A DNA stretch of 64,000 bases from Acanthochromis polyacanthus (GCF_021347895.1 NC_067136.1:5269066-5333065); one strand, 5' to 3'; counted from the stretch's first letter, positions 11,011-44,800 are shown. The notes: generated by a model from the sequence alone, not told the origin. Numbers and translations are program-made.

Positions 11011-12530
11011 TGTTAAACTCACATGTACTGAGGCACTTCAGAGCTGTCAGTTCTGATCACCGTGGAGACAAAGATGGAGAACAGGAGGCCAGAACCTCAG
11101 TGGATAACACACACACACGTTAATAACACACACGTTAAAACACACACACGTTAATAACACACACATGTTGAACACACACACTTTTCAGCACTTAGAAGAG
11201 AAACACAAATGTTGAACTTTTTCATTTCTCTGCCAACAAAACACTCATTAAAGTGAAATAATGCGTTGAAATGTTACTACACACACTAAACACACACAAT
11301 GAAGCGGACCTCTGTCGGGTCTCAGCAGAACCTCAGCTGTTCTTCATAGAGTAATGAACTGACTCTACACGTTCTCTGGATGTTCTTACAGTTTTCTGTG
11401 GAGGTTCTAACGGTCCAGGCTTCAGGAAGTTCTGGGGGACATTCTGGGAGGTTCTGGTAGTAGGTCCAGGGTTTGAAGAGGTTCTTTAGAAAGTATGAAG
11501 GCATGACATCATCTTGTGTTTGGTTGATGACATGTTAGAGGTTAGAAATGTGGACCAGAGTTTAGTTTGGTCCAAAGATCTTCAGTTCAGACTCACAGAG
11601 GAAAGAAAAGGAAATACTGAAGAGGCTGAAATCAGAGACAAAGAACTAAAGAACTGTGAACATGTTTATTAGTACTAATGGATCAATCCTAAAGATGATC
11701 AGTTACAGAACATGGAAGGTTCTCAGAACAGCTGACCTGCAGGAACCCAGAGGAACCAGATGGTAGTAATCACTGAGGGGTTTCTGTAGTTATTCAGGTT
11801 CAGGGTTCCACCGGTTCTCTGTTTCTTAATGACTTTGTAGATGTTCTAAGACATAAACACTCTGAGCAGAACTTCATGTTAACAGAAGCTGCTGTGATCT
11901 TCAGAACATAGTGATGTCAACCTCTAACTGGTTTGAGCCTCTAACCAGTACAGACTCTGTAGGAAGTTCTGATCAGAGCTGGGTATTGATCAGGTCCAGT
12001 TCTGTAGTACTGCCATACTGTACTAGTACCACAGTACTACCACAGTATGTCAACACCAGCAAGGTATCAGAGTATCCTGGGGTCCAGGTTCTAGAATAGG
12101 TTGTTTCAACTTGATTCCAACCAGGTCCGGTCTAGAAGAGCTCTAGCGAGTCCGGTAGAACCAAACCGAATCGGTGGAGTCACGCTAAGTGGAGCTGACT
12201 TGTTCTGAGGGTTGCTATGGTGACGTGCTCTCTGAGGCGGAGCTAAACTTTGTGTTTTTGTCTTAAAGTTGCTTCAGTCATGTTTGAAGTAACCGGACGT
12301 TTCTGAACCTCAGAACCAGAACTTTGAACCCAACCAGGAGAAGGAACCTTCAGCAGGTTGGTGACTCGTCTTTACCAGAAGACTCGTGGTTCTAAGACAG
12401 AAGAACCTGAACAGAGACTCTGAGTGTGTTCTGGTTGGTCGACTGGGTTCTAATGGACTGACTGATCCAGGATCTCGGTTCTGACCCTCCTTGGTTCCAC
12501 ACGGCGTCCAGACTTAGAACACGTCACACA
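11011..12530. other. Intergenic, no gene seen
   Basis: Small CACACGTTAATAACACA repeats at 11105-11180. Otherwise there is no supported feature between the microsatellites and the 3' end of ephb4. Confidence 0.55.
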
Positions 12531-12539
12531 CTGTTTTCT

Positions 12540-13747
12540 TTACAAAAAGTCGTTTATTTCTGACATGGAAGTTTAGTATAAAAACTTTAATCTGGTATCA
12601 GTACAAAAAAGTGCTAGAATATAAAAGCAGTTCTAAAGGGTTCCACACTCAGGGATCTACAGACGTCAGTGAGGTTCTGGTAGGGTTGGGTTAGTGTTCT
12701 GTGCTGGAGTCTATGTGGGACGTTTTGATGACGATACTGTTGGAATCAGGTTCTAGGTTAAATGTGACTCAAAGGTTTAAAAAAACGTTCTAGATCTCTC
12801 AGTGTGGAACCTCTGAGAACCCATAAAATACACTCGAGTCATTTTACAACCTATATAAGGCAGGAGCCAGACCGCAGTTTTCTGAGGGTTCTGCTGTGTG
12901 ACGGAACCTTCAGCTGCAGCAGAACCACATCCATCTGCATAGAACGTAAAGACGTTCTAATGTCCCCATGAAACCTCAGGTAGTGTTCTCCAAGGTTTCC
13001 TCTGAAGGTCCACCAGAACGCTCCTCACAGACTACAAAGATCCTGAAGCTGCAGTAGAACTTAAATCTGTTCAGAACCTTCAGAGGAACTCACCAATCCT
13101 GAAACCCATGGAGAACGTCTGTTGTACGAAATTTAATCCACGATGTTCTTTCAATGGTCCAAAAAACCTAAATCCCAGAACGTTCCTGACAGAGAACATC
13201 ACGGCTCTGCTGGGTCGGTTCTGAAGAGTCTGTCGGTTCCTGTGGTTCTTTTCAGAACTTTAAAGGGTTCTGTTTGTCTATAAGGGGTTCTCCGTCTTCC
13301 AGATGTAACAGAACCCAGAACTCAGCCGCCAATCAGCTGGTACGTCTGTTTTCAGGCTTCCTGCTGTGAACCAATTCCTGCTAAGCTTCCTGCAGTGGGC
13401 GGGGCTTCTCTAGAACAGGCGGGAAATAAATCCAAAGGAGAACAACGTCCTCCAATGTTCTCGCTGTTTGATTGGCCAATGGCTGCTGGTGTGGACTAAA
13501 GGGAGGTGGGGCTTAGAGTTTCCTGAGCAGTGGATTGGCTGGTGTGGTTTGGTGGATCTCCAGCTGATTGGTCAGATATGTAGGTAGGCGGAGTCTTGTT
13601 GTTGAGTCAAACAGGAAGTATAAAGTTATTGTGCTTCTTTAACTCTGGGCTCTGATTGGAACACGAGGAGGCGGAGTCTCTCAGGTGTCTTCCCATTGGT
13701 GGATCAGAGTGAAGTGGTCATAGAGAGGTCTGCTGGGCTGTGATTGG
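12540..13747 (-). other. ephb4: Probable ephb4 3' UTR
   Basis: Sequence following the ephb4 stop codon on the minus strand up to a canonical AATAAA (minus strand 12558-12553), giving about 1.2 kb of 3' UTR. No splice or coding signal intervenes. The true cleavage site needs transcript data. Confidence 0.6.
12553..12558 (-). terminator. ephb4: Candidate polyadenylation signal AATAAA of ephb4
   Basis: Canonical hexamer on the minus strand about 1.2 kb past the stop codon. Confidence 0.55.
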
Positions 13748-34785
<21,038 letters not shown>

Positions 34786-35080
34786 GACTCCTCCCGGAAC
34801 CCCCCAATCCAGACCCGAGCGGACCCGAGCCGAGCCGATCACCGCTATCGATCCCTGATGCCTGTCGTCATCGGAGCCGGGGCAGAGTGAGGAAAAGGCC
34901 GCAGAGATCCGGTCGGAGGGGCGCAGGCCCCGGACATGGAGCCGCTGTCCGTTTCGGTGTCCTCCAGCAGCGGGGCGAGGCTGCCTTCCAGGCCGAGAGA
35001 GGAGCTCCGAGGGGCGGCCTGGCGGGCGGAGAGGAGTCGGTGTTGGACTCGGAGGTGCTGAAGGGGGAAACGGACAGGTA

Positions 35081-35800
35081 AACACACAGGTGAGGCCTCC
35101 AGAGCTCCCAGTGCTCCCAGCGCTCCCAGTTTACACCGAACATCCACACTTCAGACAAAAGCTCAAACTTTCAGGCCCCGCCCACTTCCTCAAGCCCTAC
35201 CCACTACACATAAGACCCCGCCCACCACATGACATGTCTGGCTGGACGGCCTGTCAGTCATCAGGGGGCGGGGCTTAGCGCTGACTGACAGGCTGTGAAG
35301 GAATGTGGAGAAAAGCAATGAGGCTCTTCTGCGCGTGTCTGCATGTGACGTCAATAACAACAGAAGCAGAAAGATTCAAAATAAAAGTTGAAGAACCTTC
35401 AGAAGAACCTGCTGGACCAACAGGGTTCCTTCTGAGGGAGAACCTGAAGAGCTTCCATCATGTTGTCCTCCAGAACCTAAAGAGAACATTTGTCCATTCT
35501 GCTCTCAGAAACCACATCTGAGCTGAACATCTCCTCCATTAAAGAGCCTGTTCTAAAAGTTCTATAAGTTCTTCTGGACCAGGCTTGGTTTCAGGAGAAC
35601 CTCGTCAGTGCAGAACCTTCAGATTCATCATCATCCGTTGTTCTACCGTTAATCAGCTGGTTTTACAGAAACATCTGCTTCCTTTAATGATCTGAGCTCA
35701 GTTAACTGTAGGATCTCAGTCTGTACATCCCATAATAGGGATGTACAGACTGGCTCCTGGCTCCTGATTGGTTCCTCTGCCCTACCAGAACCCTATTTAA
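35081..35800. other. Intergenic upstream of ephb4, no gene seen
   Basis: No supported coding frame. A short inverted repeat (ATCTCAGTCTGTACATCCC / GGGATGTACAGACTGG) lies at 35712-35752. Confidence 0.55.
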
Positions 35801-36500
35801 ACTAGTATCAGTATTAACTAGTATTACAATTAACTAGTATTTAAACTAGTATATATAATATATATAATAATAATTAATATAAAAAACTAGTTTTTAAACT
35901 GGCATTACTGTTAACTAATAGTTGGACTACTAGAGGGCTCAGTGGATCAGTGGGTAGAGTGGCCGTCATGGTTGAGGTTCCATCCTTGTCCTGCAGAGCT
36001 CATGTGGAGGAGTCCCTGAGCAAACTGAACCCCTAACTGCTCCTGATGAGCCGTGGTTAGAACCTTACATGGCAGCTTCCCCATCAGTGTGACAGCAGCT
36101 TCATTGTACTCTGTATAATGACAATACAAAGCTTCTTCTTCTATTGTAATTAACTACTAGTTAAACTAGTATTATTTCTAACAGTAGTGGAACTATAAAC
36201 ACCACTAAATTAAGGTGGATCCAGGTGATTTAAGGTGGATCCATCTAATATTGATGATAGTTCAACTACTAGTTAACAGTAATGCTAGTCCAACTAGAAG
36301 TTAACAACAATACTAGTTCAGCTACTAGTTGAAAATAACACTAGTTTAACTACTAGTTAACAACAATACTAGTTCAACTACTAGTTAATAATAATACTAG
36401 TTCAACTGCTAGCTAGCAGTAATATGAATTTAACGACTAGTTAAAAATAATGCGAGTTTAACTACTAGTTAATAAAATACTAGTCCAACTACTAGTTAAT
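35800..36500. repeat. ACTAGT-rich repeat, split by a SINE
   Basis: ACTAGTTAACAACAATACTA-like units with the palindrome ACTAGT recur on both sides of the SINE at 35933-36142. Confidence 0.8.
35933..36142 (+). mobile_element. tRNA-derived SINE, copy 1
   Basis: The A-box-like TCAGTGGGTAGAGTGGCCGT heads a body containing GTCCCTGAGCAAACTGAACC and CTCCTGATGAGCCGTGGTTA. It ends in an A-rich/TTC tail (AAGCTTCTTCTTCT). Nearly the same sequence occurs inverted at 58203-58411. Confidence 0.85.
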
Positions 36501-37324
36501 AGTAGTTCAATTCAATTCAATTCAATTTTATTTATATAGCGTCAATTACAGTCAAATCGTCTCAAGACGCTTTACAGAACCCATATGCCTGACCCCCAGA
36601 GCAAGCCCAAAGGTGACAGTGGCAGGAAAACACCCTTTTAACAGGGAAGAAACCTCGAGCAGAACCCGGCTCTATATAGGGGGGACCCATCTGCCTGCTG
36701 GCCGGGGGGGTTGAGAGGGACAGAAGAGGGCAAGGGGGAGGGATGGGAGAAGAGGGAGGGGTGGGAAAGCACAACACACATTTGGATACATGCATGACAG
36801 GATATGTGACACAGACAAAGTATAAGCTAACATTGAAAACTGACTCATAGTTTACTCTTATGATGTACGGCTCTGACATTAAACATACTCCATATATAGC
36901 TAGCAGTAAAATTCAAACAGTATGTAAGTTAGCATAACAGTATAGTGAAGGCAATGCAGAGTTGACTGGTGGAAAAGGGGAGTTGGAAGCAGAGGGCTGG
37001 AGGAAGGTCAGCAGCAGCATCCCACAGTGGACATGATGGAGACTGGACCAGCTGGTGGAACATCAACCACAGATCTGAAGCATCCAGCTCTGGGACCAGG
37101 GACACTCGGAGAAATAGCACAGGGGGAAACAGAGTGAATGTACTGCAATAACGGTATACATATTAAATGTAAAGGTAGATAGAGAAGGGCTCAGTGCATC
37201 AAGAGAAGTCCCCCAGCAGCCTATAGGCCTATAGCAGCATGACTAGAGGCAGAACGAAGGGACGTCCAAGAAGGAGTCAGCTGTGCAAATGAAGACACAA
37301 GCCGAACCCCTGTGGGTCACCCAG

Positions 37325-39208
37325 TCAGCCCCAACTATAAGATTTGTCAAAAAGGAACGTTTTAAGCCTGGTCTTAAAAATAGAGAGGGTGTCTGCCTCC
37401 AGAACCCAAACTGGGAGCAGGTTCCACAGGAGAGGCGCCTGATAACTGAAGGCTCTGCCTCCCATTCTACTTTTAGAAATTCTAGGAACAACAAGTAAGC
37501 CTGCAGTTTGAGAGCCAAGAGTTCTACTAGGATAATAAGGTACTATCAGATCTTTAAGATATGATGGAGATTGGTTATTAAGAGCTTTATATGTCAGAAG
37601 AAGGATTTTAAATTCTATTCTGGATTTAACAGGAAGCCAGTGAAGAGAAGCAAGTATAGGGGAAATATGATCTCTTTTGCTAACTCCTGTCAGTACTCTC
37701 GCAGCAGCGTTTTGGATCAACTGTAGATGTTTGAGAGAGCTATTTGGACAACCCGATAATAAGGAATTGCAATAGTCAAGCCTGGAAGTAACAAAAGCAT
37801 GAACTAGTTTTTCTGCATCACTCTGAGACAGAATGTTCCTGATTTTTACAATATTACGCAGGTGAAAAAAGGAAGTCCTACAGACTTGCTTTATGTGTGA
37901 GTTAAAGGACATGTCCTGGTCAAAAATAACTCCAAGATTCCTCACAGTAGTACTGGAGGCCAATGTGATGCCATCCAGAGTAACTATTTGCTTTGAAAGC
38001 GAGTTTCTAAGATGTTTGGGGCCAAATACAATGACTTCAGTTTTGTCTGAATTTAGCAGTAGGAAGTTAAAAGTCATCCAGGTTTTAATGTCCTTAAGAC
38101 AATCTTGCAGTCTAGCTAACTGATCAGTTTCATCTGGCTTCATAGATAAATACAATTGTGTGTCATCTGCATAACAATGGAAGTTAATACAATGCTTCCT
38201 AATAATATTGCCTAAAGGAAGCATGTATAATGTGAAAAGTATCGGTCCTAAGACAGAACCCTGAGGAACTCCATGATTAACTTTAGTATGCTCAGAAGAG
38301 TTATTGTTGACATGCACAAACTGGAACCTATCTGATAAGTAGGATTTAAACCAGTCCAGTGCTGTCCCTTTAATGCCAATTGAATGTTCTAGACGCTGTA
38401 ATAAAATGTTGTGGTCGATTGTGTCAAACGCTGCACTAAGATCTAACAAAACAAGTATAGAGACTAGTCCATTATCTGATGCTATGAGAAGGTCATTAGT
38501 AACTTTCACTAGAGCTGTTTCTGTGCTATGATGCACTCTGAAGCCTGACTGAAACATTTCAAACAAGTTATTCCTTTGTAAGTGTTCACATAATTGATTT
38601 GCAACTGTTCTTTCCAGAATTTTAGAGAGAAATGGTAGGTTGGATATCGGTCTATAGTTAGCTAACACATCTGGATCTAAAGTGGGCTTTTTAAGCAAAG
38701 GTTTGATGACAGCAACCTTAAAAGCCTGTGGTACATAGCCTGTTACTAGAGAGAGATTAATCAGATCTAACATTGAAGAATTAATTAAAGGTAAAATCTC
38801 CTTGAAGAGTCTAGTTGGGATAGGATCTAAAAGACATGTTGATGGTTTGGATGTAGAAACTGTTGAAATTAGTTCAGAGAGACATATAGGAGTGAAGAAT
38901 TCTAAAGATTCATCAGGTCTAACAGCCAATTCAAAAGCATCTGTGACATTTGTAGGAAGGGCCAGATTAATTTGATCTCTAATCAGAACTATTTTATGTG
39001 TAAAGAAGCTCATGAAGTCGTTACTGGTTAAAGCTAAAGGAATACAAGGTTCAACAGAGCTCTGACTCTTTGTCAGCCTGGCTACAGTGCTAAAGAGAAA
39101 CCTAGGGTTGTTCTTGTTCTCCTCTATTAAAGATGAATAATAAGTTGTCCTGGCATTACGAAGAGCTTTTTTATAGATTACTAGACTATTTTTCCAAGCC
39201 ACATACAC
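37325..39208 (-). pseudogene. L2 ORF2 C-terminal part: reverse transcriptase, 627 codons open
   Basis: Contains [60 protein letters not shown] and the catalytic [10 protein letters not shown]. The reading frame is intact to its stop. Because the endonuclease part upstream is broken in three places it is classed with a pseudogene copy. Confidence 0.88.
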
Positions 39209-39261
39209 TTCCTCTGAATTAGTGGAATACCACTTTCTTTCCAGCTTTCGGGATGCCTGCT

Positions 39262-40399
39262 TTAAAGTCCGCAGCTGGAATTATACCAAGGAGCAAGTCT
39301 TCTCTGAGATAGAACTTTCTTTTTTACAGGTGCAACACTATCAAGAGTTGTACGCAGTGAGGCTGAAGCATTATTAACATAATAATCCACTTCTGTGGGG
39401 GTAAAATAATAATATTTGCCTTCTGATTTATCAGTAAATGTTGCTGAAGTAAACAGAGAGGGTATTATTTCCTTAAATTTAGATACTGAATTGTCAGACA
39501 AACACCTACTGTAATGATATTTGTTCTCAGCTGCTAAACAATCCTTTACTTTAAATTGAAATGTTATCATAAAATGGTCAGAAAGAAGAGGGTTCTGGGG
39601 AAATACTGTTAACTCTTCAATTTCTATGCCATAAGTCAGGACAAGGTCAAGAGTGTGATTAAAACTATGAGTTGGTTTATTTACATGTTGAGTCTAATAA
39701 TGAATTAAAAGCTGTTGTAAGGCTGTCGCTGTCTACGTCAACATGAATGTTAAAGTCACCCACAATAATAACTTTGTCTGAACTGAGCACTAATTCAGAT
39801 AAAAAGTCTGAGAATTGAGATAAAAACTCAGAATAAGGAGCAGGAGGACGATATATAACAACAAATAAAACTGGTTTCTGAGCTTTCAAATTTGGATGAG
39901 AGAGACTAAGAGTGACATTTTCAAATGAGCTGTAATCAGGTTTAGGCCTCTGGTTCAATTTTAAACTAGAATGGTAGATTGCTGCTACTCCTCCTCCTCA
40001 GCCTGTGATTGGAGGAATATGACAGTTAATATGACTAGGGGGAGTTGATTCGTTTAGGCTAACAAATTCTTCCTGCTGCAACCAGGTTTCAGTCAAACAG
40101 AACAAATCAATCTGGTGATCAGTTATCAACTCATTTACTAGCAGAGATTTAGACCAGAGAGATCTAATATTTAACAGACCACATTTAATTGTCCTGTCTC
40201 TGTGTTCTGTTGAAATAGAGGTATTAATTTTTATTAAATTTTTGTGGTTACTATTTCTTTTGTATATTTTTGATTTGTGTAATTTATTGAATTTTGGTGG
40301 TCGGGGGACAGACACAGTCTCAATAAAGTTAACTGAATTACTGGAGGGTGACAGCTGTGAGGAAACTGCAGAGAGGTGTGTAAGACTACAGCTCTGCAT
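39262..40399 (-). pseudogene. L2 ORF2 N-terminal part: AP endonuclease, interrupted
   Basis: Motifs of the endonuclease are visible: [28 protein letters not shown] and VGDFNIHVD. The frame is broken by a TGA at about 40000-39998 (after PPITG), by a frameshift near 39690 (between LLDST and QHVNKPTHSF) and by a probable one-base deletion near 39278 (after APWYNS). The copy cannot make an intact ORF2 protein. Confidence 0.85.
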
Positions 40400-40436
40400 C
40401 CTGGTCTTAACTCTGGGTAGTGCTTACTAATAGTTT

Positions 40437-40992
40437 AATCCAGAACGTTTTAATCCAGAACATTTTCAAACAGAACTTTTTAATACAGAACATTTTGATG
40501 CAGAATGTTTTAATACAGAACGTTTTGATGCAGAATGTTTTGATGCAGAACGTTTTGATACAGAACGTTTTGATGCAGAATGTTTTGATGCAGAACGTTT
40601 TGATACAGAACGTTTTGATGCAGAATGTTTTGATGCAGAACGTTTTGATACAGAACGTTTTGATACAGAACGTTTTGATGCAGAACATTTTAATGCAGAA
40701 CGTTTTGATACAGAACGTTTTGATACAGAACGTTTTGATGCAGAACATTTTAATGCAGAACGTTTTGATACAGAACGTTTTGATACAGAACGTTTTGATA
40801 CAGAAAGTTTTGATACAGAACGTTTTAATGCAGAACGTTTTAATACAGAACGTTTTAATACAGAACGTTGTGATGCAGAACGTTTTGATGCAGAACATTT
40901 CGATACAGAACGTTTTGATCCAGAACATTTTGATACAGAATGTTTTAATGCAGAATGTTTTGATACAGAATGTTTTAATACAGAACATTTTA
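40437..40992. repeat. 15-bp minisatellite, about 37 copies
   Basis: Unit CAGAACGTTTTGATA/G. It produces long open frames with five-residue repeats (FCIKT) on both strands. It abuts the 5' side of the LINE. Confidence 0.95.
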
Positions 40993-41721
40993 TAACATTA
41001 TTAGAGGTGGAACATGTTGCCTTTCTGTTCATAAAACGCTCCTCTATGAAATGTTCCTGTCATGTTCCACAAGGTTACATGATAATATATAGGAGAAACG
41101 TTCTAACAATGTCGTCACCAAACATCTGTAGGACATCTACGGCATCCAACCTTTAAGAAGAAGATCCTGGGAGCTGAGAACATCCGCGGAACGCTGCAGA
41201 ACTCTGTCAGAACGTTTCTGGGACAGTGGATGGAGAGCCTTTATTCACAGCACAGTTCCCAGCATGCACTGCACAGGTCCACTAACTAGAACACTGAGAA
41301 CGTAGAACAGTGCTACATGTCACTACTGATCAACGAATCGTGTTACAGACTCAGAGGCACAGAATCGATCGATTGGATGAAGACATGACAGGAAGGGAGG
41401 CGACCAATCACAGCCACCGGTACGAGAAGGTAGGAGTCGCTTCACATAGTCCCTGAAAGCTCAGTCCTCGAGGTAGCGTGTAGCATGTGTGATGTCATAC
41501 GTGTGGATATTTACATGAGTCAGAGTCTGTGTGTGTTACTCTGTGTGTGGTTGTGTTATTGTGTATTATTATGTGTCATTGTGTGTTATAGTGTGTTACT
41601 GTATGTTATTGTGTGTTATAGTGTGTTTGTGTGTTGTTGTGTGTTATTGTGTGTTATAGTGTGTATGTTTGTGTGTGTTATTGTGTGTTATTGTGTTATT
41701 GTCTGTTATTGTGTGTTGGCA
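40993..41721. other. Intergenic / cyclase 3' UTR region
   Basis: TGTGTTATTGTGTGTTATAG-type repeats at 41525-41720 lie directly after the cyclase stop. A candidate AATAAA on the minus strand at 41245-41240 would give a 3' UTR of about 480 bp. Confidence 0.55.
41240..41245 (-). terminator. Candidate polyadenylation signal of the cyclase gene
   Basis: AATAAA on the minus strand about 480 bp past the stop codon. Confidence 0.45.
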
Positions 41722-41809
41722 TCATTTCTTGATCTTCTTCTGTCGGTCCAGAAACTTTTGTCGTCTCTCAACTGGAATCTCATCCAGACTGATACCATGA
41801 TTACTGGCC
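41722..41809 (-). CDS. Guanylyl cyclase exon 23: C-terminal tail and stop
   Basis: Encodes [20 protein letters not shown] and a basic end DRQKKIKK, then TGA at 41724-41722. It parallels the SNHGISLQEIPPERR tail of retinal GC. Confidence 0.9.
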
Positions 41810-44800
41810 CTGAGAGACAGACAGGTAGACAGACAGACAGGTGGAACATTAGATTATTTTCCTTTAAGGTTCTCAGAGTAACAACATTAAGGTGTTTATA
41901 GGTTCTCAGACTGAGGATGTTCTCCTGATGTGTTCTTACCCTCCGAGGATGTCTGGAGGAACCGGTAGAGGTTTATCAAAACCATCCCGGCCCATCAGCC
42001 AGTACGTGTCCTCAGTGCCCTTCACCTGGAGAACGCAGAACACCAGAACATGAGAACACCAGAATGAAGAACCACAGAACATCAAAACACAAAAACGTAG
42101 AACATCAGAACACAGAACACCAGAACGTAGAACATCAGATAATCAGAAAATCAGAACACCAGAAGGTAGAACATCAGAACACAGAGCACCAGAACATAGA
42201 ACATCAGAAAATCCGAACACCAGAACTTAGAACATCAGAACATCAGAACACTAGAACTGCTGTGGTGTTTTTCTGTATTCTGGAAAGTGTTAGTCTGACA
42301 ATGTGAACAGGGTTAGACAGACAGACAGGTAAGGATCAGACAGGTGAACAGGTGAGTGTACCTGAGCCTTCCTGGTGTCGATGTGATATCCCAGTTTGAG
42401 GCTGGTCAGGACTTTTACTGTACTCAGACTGATGTGGATCCTGTAGGCTGCAGAGCAACAACACAACATTACACAGCATTACACAGCGTTACACAGCGTT
42501 ACACAGCGTTACACAGCGTTACACAGCATTACACAATGTTACACAGCGTTACATAACGTTACACAGCATTACACAATGTGCCACAACGTTACACAGTGTT
42601 ACACAACGTCACACAGCGTCACAAAATGTTACACAGCGTTACACATCACATCACACAACTTTGCACAACGTTACACAGAATCAAACAACATAACACAGCA
42701 TTACACAACATCACACAACATCACACAATGTTACACAGCGTTACATGTCACACATCACACAACATCACACAGCATTACACAACGTCACACAACATCACAC
42801 AACGTTACACAACGTTACACAACGTTACACAACGTCACACAACATCACACAATAGGGGGCGGCATAGCTCAGTGGGTAGAGTGGCCGTCTTGTAACCGGA
42901 GGGTTTCCGGTTCAATCCTCGGCCCGTCGTACTCATGTCGAGGTGTCCCTGAGCAAGACACCTAACCCCTAATTGCTCCTGATGGGTCGTGGTTAGCGCC
43001 TTGCATGGCAGCTTCCGCCATCAGTGTGTGAATGGGTAAATGTGACATATCATGTAAAGCGCTTTGGATAAAAGCGCTATATAAATACAACCATTTGCCA
43101 TTTACCATTTACAATGTCACACAAAGCTACACAACAATACCAGAGGGTACTAATCATGTTGAGGTCACTTCCTGCCGGATCAGGATCAGGGTCAGGATCA
43201 GGTCTACGTACGTAGTCCAGATGACTCCATGAGGGACGCCGTGGTCACCGTGTCTCCAAACAGACAGTACCTGGGCATGGTGAGGCCGACTACACCTGCA
43301 ACCACTGCACCTGGAGACCAGAGACACCTTCAGACAGGGTCTACCTGGAACCGTTCTAACAGGATCAACTGGAAACTCTTCTAGACCCCATGAAGAACAA
43401 AGACTGTTTAACTCCATCAGACGTCTACAGAACCTGACCAGGAACTGATTCTTCTGTGTGTGTTATTGTGTGTTACTACAGTATTGTTGTGTTGTCGTTG
43501 TGTATCTGAATGCAGGCCAATGTGGATCTTCACCTTGACGTCCAGCATGTGGTATTATTGTGTGTTATTGTGTATGTTACTCTGTTTTTGTGTTGTTGTG
43601 TGTGTTGTGTGTTATTGTGTGTTATTGTGTGTTGTTGTGTTGTTGCGTTGTTGCATACCTGAATGCAGGCCGATGCGGATCTTCACCTTGACGTCCGGCA
43701 TGTGTTTGATCTTGAAGTTTCCGATGGAGTGTAGGATGTCCAGCGACATGTTGGACACTTCGCCTGCGTGTCGGTTTCCGTTCCTGTTTGGAATTCCTGA
43801 AGCCACCATGTAGGCGTCTCCGATGGTCTCCACCTGCAGGTGAAGCACAGAAACATCAGGAGATGTTCTTCTGCTGTGAGTCAGGTGCTTCAGAACATCC
43901 AGGCCTTCGCTGTTAGAACATGGGCCCACCAGGACCTGGCGTTTCTCACCTTGTAGACGTCGTGGGTGGCAATGATGGCGTCGAACATGGTGTAGAGGTC
44001 GTTGAGTAGATCCACCACCTGAAACCACAGAGTCTCAGTGAAACACTGGAGGAGGAACCTGAGGAACCGGTTAGATCAGTGAGAACATCTGTTACCTCGA
44101 TAGGTTCACTGAGGGCTGAGATGGTGGTGAAGCCAACGATGTCGCTGAAGTACAGCGTGCAGTCAGAGTAGTGTTCAGGTCGGACCGGTTTGCCTTTCTT
44201 CAGAGCCTGAGCCACAGACCTGGAACACAACCCCAGATGTTAACTCTTCCTTCTGCTGAGTCCCATTGATCTGCTGTCTGATGAAGCTCCTCCTCAGAGG
44301 AACAACAAGGAACCAACACGGAACACCAAGCTATGAACATAAAGGATCATCAGTGAGCTGCTGAATAGTTGAGGCAGAGAGCATTGTAGGAGTTTAGCAG
44401 CAGGGGGCACCATGACAAAGACTTCTGAGGAGGTTCATGACCTCCAAGCAGAACTCAGGAGTTTAAGATGAACTAGAATCTGCTCAGGATGGTTTCTGGA
44501 CTTCAGGACCATCTACAGATGTAAACACAGAGTTAAACTCTAACCCAGAATGTCCAAAACATTCATGTCTCTGTTCCACATGGATGTTCTTCTCAAAGGA
44601 GAGAACGATTCATATGACATATAGAGAACAAAGAACTCTTGAATGAATGTAAAGAAGAACGTTACAGAACGTGACTCCAGCGTTGGAGCTGCTTCCTGTT
44701 CTCATGTCGGGTCAACAACATGAATTTAGTGTTGGTTTCATGAATCCGTCCAGCTGTAGATCGTAGATAAAAAAACTCAGGAACCAACAGATCTAATAAA

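Larger units (their letters stand above)
36508..40430 (-). mobile_element. L2-clade LINE, nearly full length
   Basis: On the minus strand it runs from an endonuclease region (40400 side) through reverse transcriptase to a 3' UTR ending in ATATAAATAAAATTGAATTG repeats at 36508. The tandem TTGAA tail is typical of L2-like fish LINEs. The 3' UTR (36508-37320) contains the MITE-like word GAGCAAGCCCAAAGGTGACA. Confidence 0.88.

Noticed and set aside
40407..41032. Three overlapping frames of about 190 codons (FCIKT, KRSVSKRSA and NVLIQ repeats)
   Set aside because: A 15-bp minisatellite open in several frames on both strands. A real gene would not be.
42858..42930. Possible tRNA gene (A and B boxes present)
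   Set aside because: It is the head of a SINE: it continues into a SINE body with a LINE-type tail, and similar copies occur elsewhere in the window.
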